The notes under the pieces: model-generated
Database searches by the model: none
The model's input: only the letters and a program-made list of their open reading frames with translations
Told to the model about the DNA's origin: nothing
Assembly (NCBI GenBank): GCA_900552115.1
Contig: URYP01000011.1
Span: 1 to 37,128, forward strand
Direction of reading: 5' to 3'
Origin: an uncultured Oscillospiraceae bacterium
GTDB taxonomy: Bacteria > Bacillota > Clostridia > Oscillospirales > Acutalibacteraceae
DNA: 37,128 nt
Part shown: piece after piece, positions 23,646 through 33,348 of the stretch
Layout: each line of letters opens with the position of its first letter
Numbering within the stretch: the stretch's first letter is position 1
Translations under genes and position numbers: made by a program

Positions 23646-26600
23646 ATGAGTAACATGATTTCTGTTGCTTCGGGTTTTCAGTATTCGGTGAATATTGGGT
23701 ATGACCTGAACAATGATGATAAACTTAAGAACTTCATACCGACTCAATCGGCGCTTACTCTTCTCGAGGATGTTCTTTTAAGTACTCGGATTACCTCTAC
23801 TGAAAGAGCTCGGGTCTTAATTGGCGCCTATGGCAAGGGAAAATCGCATATTATTCTGATGATCCTTTCCATGCTGATGAAAAGGGATATATCCTTGTTT
23901 GAAAAGCTTCTGCCTAAACTGGAGAGCAACAAGCGACTACATCAGTGTGTGCTGAGTTATTATGAAAGTGACCAAAAGCTTCTTCCGGTAATTATTAATG
24001 GCAGCAATACCAGTCTTCCGCAGGCGTTTCTTCTGGCGCTCCAGAGAACATTGGCCGAAAATGAACTGCTGGATATTATGCCGGAAACCAACTACAAGGC
24101 TGCAGTTGCGGTGATTCAACGGTGGAAAACTGATTTTCCGGATACTTATGTGCAGTTGCAAAAGACAATTGATGAACCCATTGGGAAATTCATTGAAGAT
24201 CTTGAAGATTATAGTATTACCGCATATGAAAAATTTGAACGCATTTACCCTACGCTGACTGCTGGTAGCGTATTCAGTCCGTTCCTTGGGTTTGACGTTG
24301 TAGAACTGTACGAAAGTGCTGTTCGGGGATTGCGCTCAAAAGGATATACTGGCATTTATGTCGTTTACGATGAATTCAGCAAATTCTTGGAGGCAAACAT
24401 CTCCGAGGCATCTGTCAGCGACACAAAAATGCTGCAAGATTTTGCTGAAAAGTGTAATCGCAGCGGTGAGCATCAAATTCATTTGATGCTGATTTCTCAT
24501 AAAGAAATTGCCAATTATATTGATACTTTGCCCAAGCAGAAGGTCGATGGCTGGCGAGGAGTATCTGAGCGTTTTAAACATATCCACCTGAACAACAACT
24601 TTACACAGACCTATGAAATCATTGCGTCTGTGATTCAAAAAGATGCCGCTCTTTGGGCGGAGTTCTGTCAGCAGCATAAAGATGAGTTTGATAGCGTAAA
24701 ACATCGCTATGCAAATCATGCGATGTTCGCAGATGCTACAAGGAAGGATTTAAAGCATATCCTCTATTCTTGTTATCCGCTTCATCCTGTTTCGACATAT
24801 GTTCTTCCGAGATTGTCTGAACGAGTTGCTCAGAACGAAAGAACTTTGTTTACTTTCTTGTCTGCAACGGGTACGTCTACATTGCCGGAATTCCTAGCGG
24901 GCTATGATGACCAATGTTTTGATGTGATTACCCCGGATGAAGTTTACGATTATTTTGAGCCGCTGTTTAGAAAAGAGGTTTATACCAGCGAAATCCATCA
25001 AACATATTTGCTGACCACAGCCATTTTGCCAAAACTTCAGCAGGAATCTCTGGAAAGCAAAATCGTAAAAACGTTGTCGCTCGTTTATATTTTAGAGCAG
25101 TTTGAAAAACTGAAGCCGACCAAAGACGAAATCGTTGGTATTTTCTCTATCAACTATACCGTTGAAGAAATTGAGGAAGCAATCGCCAACCTTATCGAGA
25201 AAGAATATGTTGTTTACTTAAAGCGAAGCAACGATTATTTGCGTTTGAAGCAGACATCAGGTGTTGATATCTGCCAAAAGATTCGTGATACTGTTGCAGC
25301 GGTGGCGGGAAAAGTTTCAACGAAAGCAACTTTGAATGCTTCAAACTTTGATAACTACATTTACCCCTCTCGTTACAATGACGAGAGAGAGATGACGCGC
25401 TATTTTTCTTTTGAGTTCATTGATGAGGATGAAGTCCGCCCGGATGTCGACTGGACTATGAAGGGCGAAGCAATCGGCGCGGATGGTGTTGTGTACGGCG
25501 TTATTCCTAAGAGCGATGAATCTGTCAGTCGTCTTCATGATGAACTGATCCAGTCCAGCTCCGGTCATCAACGTTTCCTTTTCATCCTTCCAAAAAAGCA
25601 TAAAGAAATCACCGAAATCCTCCAAGAATTTAATGCTGTGTCACTATTGAGAGAGCAGGCATCTGGAGACAAGATTCTGTTCGATGAATATGAGGTTGTA
25701 TACGAAGATCTTCGTGAAGTGATTTCTGACTTCATAAACACTTATACGCGCCCGGAAAGCTTCAAGTCCACTTATATTTACATGGGTGAAGAAAAGTCGA
25801 TTACTCGAAAAGCTGCGCTTACAGGCTTACTGTCGGACATTTGTGACGATGTGTATTCTCTTACCCCGGTTGTCAACAACGAAGCAATCAATCGCAACGA
25901 CATTACCTCTATTGCAAACAACAGTAGAAGCAAAATCATTGCTGGCTTGCTCAGAAATGAGCTGGAACATAACCTCGGTCTGTCAGGTTCCGGTCAGGAA
26001 GTTTCTATTATGAGAAGCACTCTTTTACGGACCGGAGTTCTCGTAACAGATAATTCACTTGTTCGTATTGAGTTGAAGCCGAATGATGAGCTGATTAGAA
26101 ACATGTTGACCACCATCATTGGCTTCATTCAGGAAATCAAAGCTGCTGGTAGTATGTCTTTCGGCGTGCTGTACCGCCGCTTGGTGGCACCAGAAAATCA
26201 TATCGGCTTGCGTAAGGGGCTTATCCCTATTTATTTAGCGGCTGTATTCCATGAGTTTAAGCAAGAACTGATTCTGCAAGATAGATTTGGACAAGTTCCT
26301 ATTATTGCGGACACATTGCTCCAAGTAAATGCTAACCCGAATGGATTCACTTTAGCATATCTGGACTGGGATCCTGAAAAGGCAGAATTTATCCAGCGCC
26401 TCGCAGAGATTTTCTCTGATTATGTGATCGAGGCAGAGAAAAAGATTAACGCCTACGATTATGTTGTATCTGCGATGAAACGTTGGTATATGGCATTGCC
26501 CAAATACGCAAAGGATCTCAGGCGTAGCGTAAAAGGCCAAAAGGTTGATAAACGCTATTTAACTATGCTGCGTGTATTAAAGAACAGCACTGGTGGCCAT

Positions 26601-27260
26601 GAATTGTTATTTGACAAGCTTCCGACGGCATTCAACTATGCAAACCAGTTCAGTATTGGCTTGGCTGAAAACATCACTGCCGCAAAAAAATATTATGATA
26701 ATTGCATAGCATATCTAAAGAAAGATCTTATCCAAGCGGTAAAAGAGATTTTTTCTACATCGCAGAGCGCAAACAACCTGAAGGCCTCTTCTCTGACATC
26801 TGTTATTAAAGACTGGTGTGAAAGCCTGGATGAAAGAGTTTTTGCGCAGTTATTTACCGACGGTACAGAAAAGTGTCTTGGCCTGTTTAAGACGGCAACG
26901 AACGATGAAGAAACGCTCATTGCCCGCCTCGCCAAAACAGCAACTGACCTTCGCTTAGAGGACTGGGATAGCAGCACCTACGAGCGATTTGTTGCCAATG
27001 TAAAAAAATATAAGGCAACCGCAGAAGCTTATCAGTGCGCGGATACTGCACAAGAAGATGTGGCGGCAGACGCTTATCAGGTCACTTTTGTTGGCGAGGA
27101 TGGTCAATTAGTTACAAAGAGATTTTCTCGCATTGACTACAGCAAGCGAGGCAAGCTCTTGTACAATCAAGTCACGGATGCACTGGATTCTATGGGACAA
27201 TCCATCTCCGAACAAGAAAAACGGCAAATTATCATGGACATACTGAAAGAATTATGTTAG
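23646..27260 (+). CDS. sspC: SspC-like large P-loop ATPase
   Basis: A 1204-residue ATPase. Walker A GAYGKGKSH is at residues 60-68 and the Walker B-like IYVVYDEFSKFLE is near residue 240. A sensor-like LMLISHKEI lies near 280 and long alpha-helical regions fill the rest. This layout is shared by SspC of phosphorothioation systems and by BREX BrxC/PglY ATPases. In Ssp systems SspC is the ATPase that works with SspB and SspD during modification. The DUF4007 and desulfurase neighbours favour SspC, and no PglZ or PglX is present. ATG 23646 follows TAGGAGAA. The stop overlaps the upstream end of the next frame. Confidence 0.82.
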   Translation: MSNMISVASGFQYSVNIGYDLNNDDKLKNFIPTQSALTLLEDVLLSTRITSTERARVLIGAYGKGKSHIILMILSMLMKRDISLFEKLLPKLESNKRLHQCVLSYYESDQKLLPVIINGSNTSLPQAFLLALQRTLAENELLDIMPETNYKAAVAVIQRWKTDFPDTYVQLQKTIDEPIGKFIEDLEDYSITAYEKFERIYPTLTAGSVFSPFLGFDVVELYESAVRGLRSKGYTGIYVVYDEFSKFLEANISEASVSDTKMLQDFAEKCNRSGEHQIHLMLISHKEIANYIDTLPKQKVDGWRGVSERFKHIHLNNNFTQTYEIIASVIQKDAALWAEFCQQHKDEFDSVKHRYANHAMFADATRKDLKHILYSCYPLHPVSTYVLPRLSERVAQNERTLFTFLSATGTSTLPEFLAGYDDQCFDVITPDEVYDYFEPLFRKEVYTSEIHQTYLLTTAILPKLQQESLESKIVKTLSLVYILEQFEKLKPTKDEIVGIFSINYTVEEIEEAIANLIEKEYVVYLKRSNDYLRLKQTSGVDICQKIRDTVAAVAGKVSTKATLNASNFDNYIYPSRYNDEREMTRYFSFEFIDEDEVRPDVDWTMKGEAIGADGVVYGVIPKSDESVSRLHDELIQSSSGHQRFLFILPKKHKEITEILQEFNAVSLLREQASGDKILFDEYEVVYEDLREVISDFINTYTRPESFKSTYIYMGEEKSITRKAALTGLLSDICDDVYSLTPVVNNEAINRNDITSIANNSRSKIIAGLLRNELEHNLGLSGSGQEVSIMRSTLLRTGVLVTDNSLVRIELKPNDELIRNMLTTIIGFIQEIKAAGSMSFGVLYRRLVAPENHIGLRKGLIPIYLAAVFHEFKQELILQDRFGQVPIIADTLLQVNANPNGFTLAYLDWDPEKAEFIQRLAEIFSDYVIEAEKKINAYDYVVSAMKRWYMALPKYAKDLRRSVKGQKVDKRYLTMLRVLKNSTGGHELLFDKLPTAFNYANQFSIGLAENITAAKKYYDNCIAYLKKDLIQAVKEIFSTSQSANNLKASSLTSVIKDWCESLDERVFAQLFTDGTEKCLGLFKTATNDEETLIARLAKTATDLRLEDWDSSTYERFVANVKKYKATAEAYQCADTAQEDVAADAYQVTFVGEDGQLVTKRFSRIDYSKRGKLLYNQVTDALDSMGQSISEQEKRQIIMDILKELC

Positions 27261-27271
27261 GATGGAAAATA

Positions 27272-28417
27272 ATGGCCTACTTCGATAATGCGGCGACAAC
27301 CTATCCCAAGCCGGAAGTTGTCTATGCCAGCATGGACCAGTTTTATAGATCGAACGGTGCCAACGCAGGAAGAGGCCGTTATAGCCTCGCACAGAGTGCT
27401 AATGCCCTGATTGGCGAAACCAGGGCATTGGTACAGGAACTTCTACACTGCCCGGCAAAGCAAGTCGTTTTTACGCCTACTGCAACGATAGCACTAAACA
27501 TTATTATTCAGGGGTTGATCTGCAAAGGTGCTAAAACCATCTATATCAGTCCGTTTGAACACAATGCGGTAACTCGGACTTTACATCACTTCGAAGAAGC
27601 TGGCACCATCTCTGTCCATCAACTTACTGTTTCTCGTGATTTGAAATATGACTTGGATAGAATGAGATACCAGTTTGAATCAGAGCGCCCGGACTTAGTG
27701 ATTATGAGCCACGCGAGTAATGTGTTGGGATTAATTGCGCCCGTAACTGAAATCTGTTCATTAGCCAAAAAGTTTGGTGCAACCACTGTAATAGATATGG
27801 CGCAGACTGCGGGACTTGTAGATTGTAATCTGGGTCTCGATGTGTTTGACTTTGCAGTATTTGCAGGCCACAAAACCCTATATGGGCCTACGGGTATCTC
27901 AGGTTTTATTATGGATCCGGCAATTGATTTGCCTCCAGTTATCTTCGGTGGAACTGGTTTTGAGTCAGCTAATCAGAATATGCCTCAGAGCCTACCTGAA
28001 CGATATGAAATGGGAACGATGAATATCTCTGGCATTTCGGGCTTAAATGCAGCCCTAAAATGGGGGTTAGACCAGGGTGTTGAAGCACTCTGGCATAGAG
28101 AGCAAGAGCACCGAAACAAATTGATTGCGTTACTACAGGAATACTGGTTTATTAAAATTATCGGCAACTATCCAAACTGCAATTATGTAGGAATCGTTTC
28201 CTGTTTGATTGACGGCATCAGCAGCGATAGCGCAGGAGAGATTTTTGACCGCTGCGGCATTGCTGTTAGAACCGGTTTGCAGTGTGCGCCTCTTGCACAT
28301 CAATTTGTTGGTACGCACCCGGCGGGAACGGTTCGTTTTAGTGTGGGTTATTTTACCTCAGAAGATGATTTCGAGGAGCTCCGGCAAGCTCTCGATTACA
28401 TCGAAGAAAACCTATAA
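27272..28417 (+). CDS. sspA: SspA-like cysteine desulfurase
   Basis: A PLP-dependent class V aminotransferase-fold enzyme of 381 residues. YFDNAATTYPKPE at the N-terminus, the PLP lysine in FAGHKTLYGPTG near residue 200 and the persulfide Cys in RTGLQCAPLAH near 337 are all present, so it should be active. It supplies sulfur from L-cysteine as a persulfide. Housekeeping desulfurases share this fold; the operon position assigns it to DNA phosphorothioation as the SspA/DndA counterpart. ATG 27272 is chosen because AGGATGG lies just upstream; the earlier in-frame ATG at 27254 lies inside the end of the sspC-like gene. Confidence 0.88.
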   Translation: MAYFDNAATTYPKPEVVYASMDQFYRSNGANAGRGRYSLAQSANALIGETRALVQELLHCPAKQVVFTPTATIALNIIIQGLICKGAKTIYISPFEHNAVTRTLHHFEEAGTISVHQLTVSRDLKYDLDRMRYQFESERPDLVIMSHASNVLGLIAPVTEICSLAKKFGATTVIDMAQTAGLVDCNLGLDVFDFAVFAGHKTLYGPTGISGFIMDPAIDLPPVIFGGTGFESANQNMPQSLPERYEMGTMNISGISGLNAALKWGLDQGVEALWHREQEHRNKLIALLQEYWFIKIIGNYPNCNYVGIVSCLIDGISSDSAGEIFDRCGIAVRTGLQCAPLAHQFVGTHPAGTVRFSVGYFTSEDDFEELRQALDYIEENL

Positions 28418-28429
28418 GGAGAGCAACGT

Positions 28430-30661
28430 ATGAGTTTTCAGGAACACACCATAAAAACTGAATATCGCTCTCTAATTGATAATGTGGTGCAGAAATTCTA
28501 TGTTCCTCTGCTCAAAGAAGCCGTATCCTACAAGCGAGCTGTGGGGTTTTTCTCTTCGTCTTCTCTGATTGAGATATCGAAAGGCATTGCCGATTTAGCC
28601 AGTAGGAGCGGTAGGATTCAAATCGTGGCTTCCCCCTATCTGTCCGATGATGATATCGAAGCAATCAAAAAAGGATATGCAGATCGTGATGAGGTAATTG
28701 AGGCAGCTCTGTTAGGACAGTTGTCCGATGAACATACTGACTATTATTCAATGGAGCGACTTAACCTTTTGACAAATCTTATTGCTAATGGTGTTTTGGA
28801 TATCCGGATTGCCTATACAGAGGATGCCAAAGAAATTGGAATGTACCACGAAAAAATGGGCGTCATCGAAGATGCTGACGGCAATAAGGTCGCTTTTTCT
28901 GGTTCGATGAATGAATCCTCTACCGCAATGTCTCTGAATTATGAAACCATAGATGTGTTCCGTAGTTGGTACGACGAAGGGGAGTATGAACGCGTTCGAT
29001 TAAAAGAAAACGCTTTTTATTCCATCTGGAGCGACTGTGAGCCAAGTATTCGAGTTTTGGAGTTCCCCAAGATAACGGCTGCCTTGATTGAGAAATACAG
29101 AAAGAAAGCACCAAACTTCAACATCGACCAGGAACAATTTCCTCCTCGAAAGGAAGGGCAACGAGACTTATCTGCGCTTTCGGAAGGTCACAGTACAGTT
29201 GGAGCAAGAATCCCCCAAAGTATAACCCTGCATGATTATCAGAAACAAGCTATCTCTGCGTGGGTAGGTGAAAATTATCGCGGCATTTTTGATATGGCAA
29301 CTGGTACCGGAAAGACATTTACAGGTTTAGGTGCTATTTCAAAAATATCGGAGGACTTAAATGACGAGCTTGCCGTTATCATCGTTTGCCCCTATCAGCA
29401 CCTGGTGGAGCAATGGGTAGATGATATTGTAAAGTTCAATATTCAGCCAATCATCGGCTACAGTAGCTCGTCCCAAAAGGACTGGAAAAAGCGATTATCA
29501 AAGGCTGTTCGGGATCAAAAGCTCAGAAGCGAGAAACGCTTTTTCTGTTTCATTTGCACGAATGCTACTTTTACAAACAGCTTTGTTCAGGAACAGATTG
29601 GGAAGATAAAAAGCCCGGTTCTCCTCGTTGTAGACGAGGCGCACAATTTTGGTGCACGAAGCTATGCAAAGCTGTTAGATGAACGATTTACCTATCGGCT
29701 CGCCCTGTCTGCGACATTGGAAAGGCATCGTGATGAGGAAGGCACCGCTATTCTTTATAGCTTCTTCGGGAAGAAATGTATTGAGTATAGCCTTGAACGA
29801 GCAATTGAAGAAGAAAAACTCACACCTTACAAATACTATCCTATCCTTGTTTACCTAAACGACGAGGAACTCGAACGGTATGAACAACTATCCTTCGAAA
29901 TATCCCGCCACGTAATCAAAGGTCGGAGCGGTAAGGTCAAGTTGGATAGCTATGGTGAAATGTTGGCAATCCAGCGCTCCCGCATAGTCGCAGCCGCAGC
30001 ACTCAAGCTTGTTCGACTTAAAGAAGTCATTGCTCCATACAAGGACGAGCATTTCCTTCTGGTGTATTGTGGCGCAACAAATGTGTTGCCGCCAAATTCC
30101 GACAGATCAGATGTGGATGAAGGTGATATTAAGCAAATTGAAGCTGTAACCCGGATACTTGGTAACGAATTAGGCATGAAAGTATCTAAATTTACAGCCG
30201 AAGAGAATATTGAAGAGCGTAACGCCATAAAACAGCACTTCAAAGATGGCAACAATCTACAGGCTATCGTTGCTATTAGGTGTTTGGACGAAGGCGTAAA
30301 TATTCCCGGTATTCGCACTGCTTTCATTTTAGCAAGCACTACCAATCCTAAAGAGTACATTCAGCGCCGAGGGCGTGTGTTGAGAAAGTCTCCCGAAACA
30401 GGCAAGGAATTTGCGGAGATTTTTGATTTTGTGACTTTACCCCGACCTTTGGAGGAAGTGTCAGGCTTAACACAAGAACAAATGAGAAGAGATTTGTCTC
30501 TGGTAAAAAATGAGCTTGCGAGAGTAGTGGAGTTCGGGCGGTTGTCCATGAACTCTATGGAAGCCTCTCAATTGATTTGGGAAATCTGTGACTGCTATGG
30601 ATTGCCCTACGATTTGAACGATGATGAAAAGGAGGGCCCATATGGAGACATCGAAGTTTGA
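28430..30661 (+). CDS. PLD-like domain + DEAH superfamily 2 helicase
   Basis: A 743-residue protein. Residues 1-180 are PLD-like: AVGFFSSSSLIEI, then MYHEKMG (~137-143) with an H-x-K core, then FSGSMNES, as in nuclease/DNA-binding PLD domains fused to helicases. An SF2 helicase follows: Walker A MATGTGKT (~290), DEAH in VVDEAHNFG (~400), SAT (~425) and RRGRVLRKS (motif VI, ~645). Such proteins unwind or translocate on DNA, and the PLD domain might cut it. It lies directly after the modification genes and before a DndD-like ATPase, so I infer a restriction role, possibly analogous to the accessory cassettes of known phosphorothioate systems. ATG 28430 follows AAGGAGAG. Confidence 0.85.
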   Translation: MSFQEHTIKTEYRSLIDNVVQKFYVPLLKEAVSYKRAVGFFSSSSLIEISKGIADLASRSGRIQIVASPYLSDDDIEAIKKGYADRDEVIEAALLGQLSDEHTDYYSMERLNLLTNLIANGVLDIRIAYTEDAKEIGMYHEKMGVIEDADGNKVAFSGSMNESSTAMSLNYETIDVFRSWYDEGEYERVRLKENAFYSIWSDCEPSIRVLEFPKITAALIEKYRKKAPNFNIDQEQFPPRKEGQRDLSALSEGHSTVGARIPQSITLHDYQKQAISAWVGENYRGIFDMATGTGKTFTGLGAISKISEDLNDELAVIIVCPYQHLVEQWVDDIVKFNIQPIIGYSSSSQKDWKKRLSKAVRDQKLRSEKRFFCFICTNATFTNSFVQEQIGKIKSPVLLVVDEAHNFGARSYAKLLDERFTYRLALSATLERHRDEEGTAILYSFFGKKCIEYSLERAIEEEKLTPYKYYPILVYLNDEELERYEQLSFEISRHVIKGRSGKVKLDSYGEMLAIQRSRIVAAAALKLVRLKEVIAPYKDEHFLLVYCGATNVLPPNSDRSDVDEGDIKQIEAVTRILGNELGMKVSKFTAEENIEERNAIKQHFKDGNNLQAIVAIRCLDEGVNIPGIRTAFILASTTNPKEYIQRRGRVLRKSPETGKEFAEIFDFVTLPRPLEEVSGLTQEQMRRDLSLVKNELARVVEFGRLSMNSMEASQLIWEICDCYGLPYDLNDDEKEGPYGDIEV

Positions 30662-30812
30662 CCTCGACCAGAAGGCAATCGATCGTCTGAAACGGAAGAT
30701 TGTTATTGCCGAGAACACAAATTTGCGCACGAAAAACAAGACGGATGCCCAAATGATTCGTGATATCAAGAAGTGGATAGAGGAGGAAGTTCAATGCTGC
30801 TCCAATCGATAG
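30642..30812 (+). CDS. 56-residue charged helical protein overlapping both neighbours
   Basis: ATG 30642 has an excellent ribosome site (AAAAGGAGGG) and opens a 56-residue, strongly charged, probably helical protein beginning METSKFDLDQKAIDRLKRK. It overlaps the helicase gene by 20 bases and the DndD-like gene by 19 bases, suggesting translational coupling. I do not recognise a family. It could be a small partner of the SMC-like ATPase or of the helicase. Confidence 0.65.
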   Translation: METSKFDLDQKAIDRLKRKIVIAENTNLRTKNKTDAQMIRDIKKWIEEEVQCCSNR

Positions 30813-32776
30813 AATTGCAGAGCTTTCGACAGTTCATCAATGAAAAGATAGATTTCTCCACCAATCCTGAACGAAATGTTACTCTAATTATTGGTGAAAA
30901 CGGCACAGGTAAAACCACGTTTGCGCAAGCATTTTTCTGGTGTCTCTACGGAGAATCCAATTTTACTGATAAGATTATGCTCAACAGAGTCCTTGCCGAG
31001 CAGATGACGCCGGATCAAAAGATCACCGTTAAGGTTGTTCTTCGACTCACTCACGGTAGCGCAACCTATGAGATCGTCCGGACTCAAGAGTATAAGAAAT
31101 CTTATAGCAACAAAGTTACTGGCGCGAACACCGTGTTAAACATTGCGGTCAAATCCGCCGATGGTAATACCCGTTATTTGAAGCAGCTTGAATGTGAAGC
31201 TGAAATCAAAAAAATTCTCCCCAAGGAGCTTTCGAATTACTTCTTTTTTGACGGCGAACGTATCGAGAAAATGAGTAAGGAAATTGCCAGCGGAAGAAAG
31301 AGCAGCGGTTTCTCGAATGCAGTTGTGGGTCTGACTGGATTAAAAGCCACATTAGCCGCTCTGGGACATCTTGCGCCTACCAGAACCAACTCTGTTATGG
31401 GAAAGTTCAACGAAGCCTATACCGGAGATAGTAGTGGCAGAATTCAGCAGCTTTCAAAGCGCATTGATGAGCTTCAGAGTGAGCTTGAGCGAATTGCCAA
31501 ACGTCTGCTTGAAATCGATGATGAGATCGATGCGGCATCATCTGCAAAAGCCAAGTTTGAGCAAGATATCAAACAATATGCCGATGGTGAAAAGCTTCAA
31601 AATAAGAGAGATTGTTTAACCGCAGAACTTCAAAGACTCAAGAAACTGAAAGCACAATTCATTAAAGAAAGCTGCAAGAAATTCAATGACGGAATGACTG
31701 CGTTTTTCTCGCTTTCACTTGCCCACAGAGCGTTGGGGGTTCTTTCTCATAGCGATTTCAGCGGGAAAGATATCCCGGAGATGCACTCTAAAACGATTGA
31801 ATTTCTGCTGAAGCGCGGCACATGTATTTGCGGGACTCATCTTGACCCTGGCACCATTCCTTACAACAAGGTCATGGAGCTGATGGATTATCTGCCTCCG
31901 CAGTCTATTGGCGTGACAGTCGGCCAGTTTGTAAAGGACTCTCGTTCTAAGTACAGTAGAGAAGTTTCTTTGTATCAGGATATTGCTGAGCAGGTCAGTC
32001 TGATTAGCCAACAAGAAGAATCCATTGCAGACCTCGAAGAACAATTGGCCGTTATTAGTGAAAAACTTGATGGCGATGATGTCCGTGAGCAGGTCAAGAA
32101 GCTAAATGCTCAGATTCGGGCTTGTACAGATACAATTTCTAAGCGCAGGTCTGAACAGCAGCAATTGCTCCGTAAGCAAGGTGCTTTTGAAGAAGAAAAG
32201 AAGCAGAAAGAGAATAGCCGGTCCGAACTCTCCCTCCTTGATACAAACAATCAGATGATTGAACTGTACAAAGCCTATACTCAGAAAATTTATGATGAGT
32301 TAAACACAGAGTACAAGCAAAAGGAAGCACAGATTCGAGCGAAGCTCCAGATGTACATCAATGAGATTTTTAAGTCCATTTATGATGGAGGCTTGTCTCT
32401 TACAATTGATGAGCATTACAACATTTCTGTCTATGTGACCGACTTTGATGGTGGTGTCGAGACATCTACCGCCCAGAGTATCTCTGTTATTTTTGCGTTT
32501 ATCTCTGCTATTATCAAAATGGCAAGAGAAAATCAGCTTGAGAATGGTGATGAGGCATACTCCGAGCCTTATCCTCTCGTCATGGATGCTCCGCTGTCTG
32601 CTTTCGATAAGCGTAGAATCAAGGCGATTTGCTCTGCAATTCCCGAAACAGCGGAACAAGTTATTATCTTCATCAAAGATACAGATGGTGAGCTGGCAGA
32701 AGAATACCTTGGCACGAAAGTAATGACCCGTCATTACTTTGAAAAAATCGATGAGTTCCATACTCGTCTGGTATAA
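30794..32776 (+). CDS. DndD-like SMC/Rad50-type ATPase
   Basis: A 660-residue ATPase. Walker A IIGENGTGKTTF is at ~33-41, the characteristic FFFDGERIEKM near 150, and coiled coils flank a hinge with GTCICGTHLD near 343. Walker B LVMDAPLSAFDKRR is near 594, with Asp-Ala in place of the usual Asp-Glu but matching DndD-type proteins. In Dnd systems DndD is the ATPase that acts with DndC and DndE in modification. Here a separate SspC-like ATPase is already present, so this protein may serve restriction or target search. ATG 30794 follows GAGGAAG; the upstream ATG at 30773 lies within the small preceding gene. Confidence 0.82.
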   Translation: MLLQSIELQSFRQFINEKIDFSTNPERNVTLIIGENGTGKTTFAQAFFWCLYGESNFTDKIMLNRVLAEQMTPDQKITVKVVLRLTHGSATYEIVRTQEYKKSYSNKVTGANTVLNIAVKSADGNTRYLKQLECEAEIKKILPKELSNYFFFDGERIEKMSKEIASGRKSSGFSNAVVGLTGLKATLAALGHLAPTRTNSVMGKFNEAYTGDSSGRIQQLSKRIDELQSELERIAKRLLEIDDEIDAASSAKAKFEQDIKQYADGEKLQNKRDCLTAELQRLKKLKAQFIKESCKKFNDGMTAFFSLSLAHRALGVLSHSDFSGKDIPEMHSKTIEFLLKRGTCICGTHLDPGTIPYNKVMELMDYLPPQSIGVTVGQFVKDSRSKYSREVSLYQDIAEQVSLISQQEESIADLEEQLAVISEKLDGDDVREQVKKLNAQIRACTDTISKRRSEQQQLLRKQGAFEEEKKQKENSRSELSLLDTNNQMIELYKAYTQKIYDELNTEYKQKEAQIRAKLQMYINEIFKSIYDGGLSLTIDEHYNISVYVTDFDGGVETSTAQSISVIFAFISAIIKMARENQLENGDEAYSEPYPLVMDAPLSAFDKRRIKAICSAIPETAEQVIIFIKDTDGELAEEYLGTKVMTRHYFEKIDEFHTRLV

Positions 32777-32788
32777 GGGGGTGTCATC

Positions 32789-33316
32789 ATGTTTGATAAA
32801 CAGTATCGTTTTATAGGTAGCCACGCAGAAAAAGTTAGTGCATTGACATCTGTTTTTGACGATGTTGCAAAGGCAAAGCTCTTTGAGCGTAATGTGGATG
32901 TTTACATGAATGCACCCTTGATTGGATTCCTTTTCAAACGGAAGGGAGTCAAGAACTCCGATGGCGCCCTTGCAGATCAAAATATCTTCCCGGAGCAGCT
33001 TATAAATAACTCCGAGCAATTGAAGTATATCTTCCGTCTTATCCTCATTTTGGATACCCAACATGAGCCTAACGAGGAAGCACGGTTAGATAAGACTTTC
33101 CGGCGCTTCGGAGCGGATGAGTCTGACCTTCGACTGTTCGATGCCTATGTACTTGGCGGCGTTGAGGTTTTGTACGAAAAGCTCGTTGGCGGTTCAACAG
33201 ATCCCGCTGAATACATCAACCGTATGTATGATTTTATAGAAGAATTCAACGAAAGATTTAATGAAGGCATTACCAGCAAAGATATCCTGGACCTGTGTCG
33301 AGCTAATGCCGAATAA
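32789..33316 (+). CDS. Unknown 175-residue protein next to the DndD-like ATPase
   Basis: A soluble, acidic, mostly helical protein starting MFDKQYRFIGSHAEKVSALT. ATG 32789 follows AAGGGGGTG, 12 bases after the DndD-like gene. The position equals that of dndE after dndD, but I see none of the short basic DndE features and the protein is longer. It could be a divergent functional counterpart or a dedicated partner of the ATPase. I do not recognise the family, and homologues would be expected to travel with the DndD-like gene. Confidence 0.7.
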   Translation: MFDKQYRFIGSHAEKVSALTSVFDDVAKAKLFERNVDVYMNAPLIGFLFKRKGVKNSDGALADQNIFPEQLINNSEQLKYIFRLILILDTQHEPNEEARLDKTFRRFGADESDLRLFDAYVLGGVEVLYEKLVGGSTDPAEYINRMYDFIEEFNERFNEGITSKDILDLCRANAE

Positions 33317-33348
33317 GATATAGACTCCGAAGATGGGAGGTGTCCGGG

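Noticed and set aside
23646..27260. BREX-type BrxC/PglY assignment
   Set aside because: The ATPase layout is similar, but no PglZ, PglX, BrxA or BrxB is present, while DUF4007, PAPS-reductase-like and cysteine desulfurase neighbours indicate an Ssp system.
32789..33316. DndE assignment by position
   Set aside because: Too long, not basic, and none of the expected short DndE helix features are visible.
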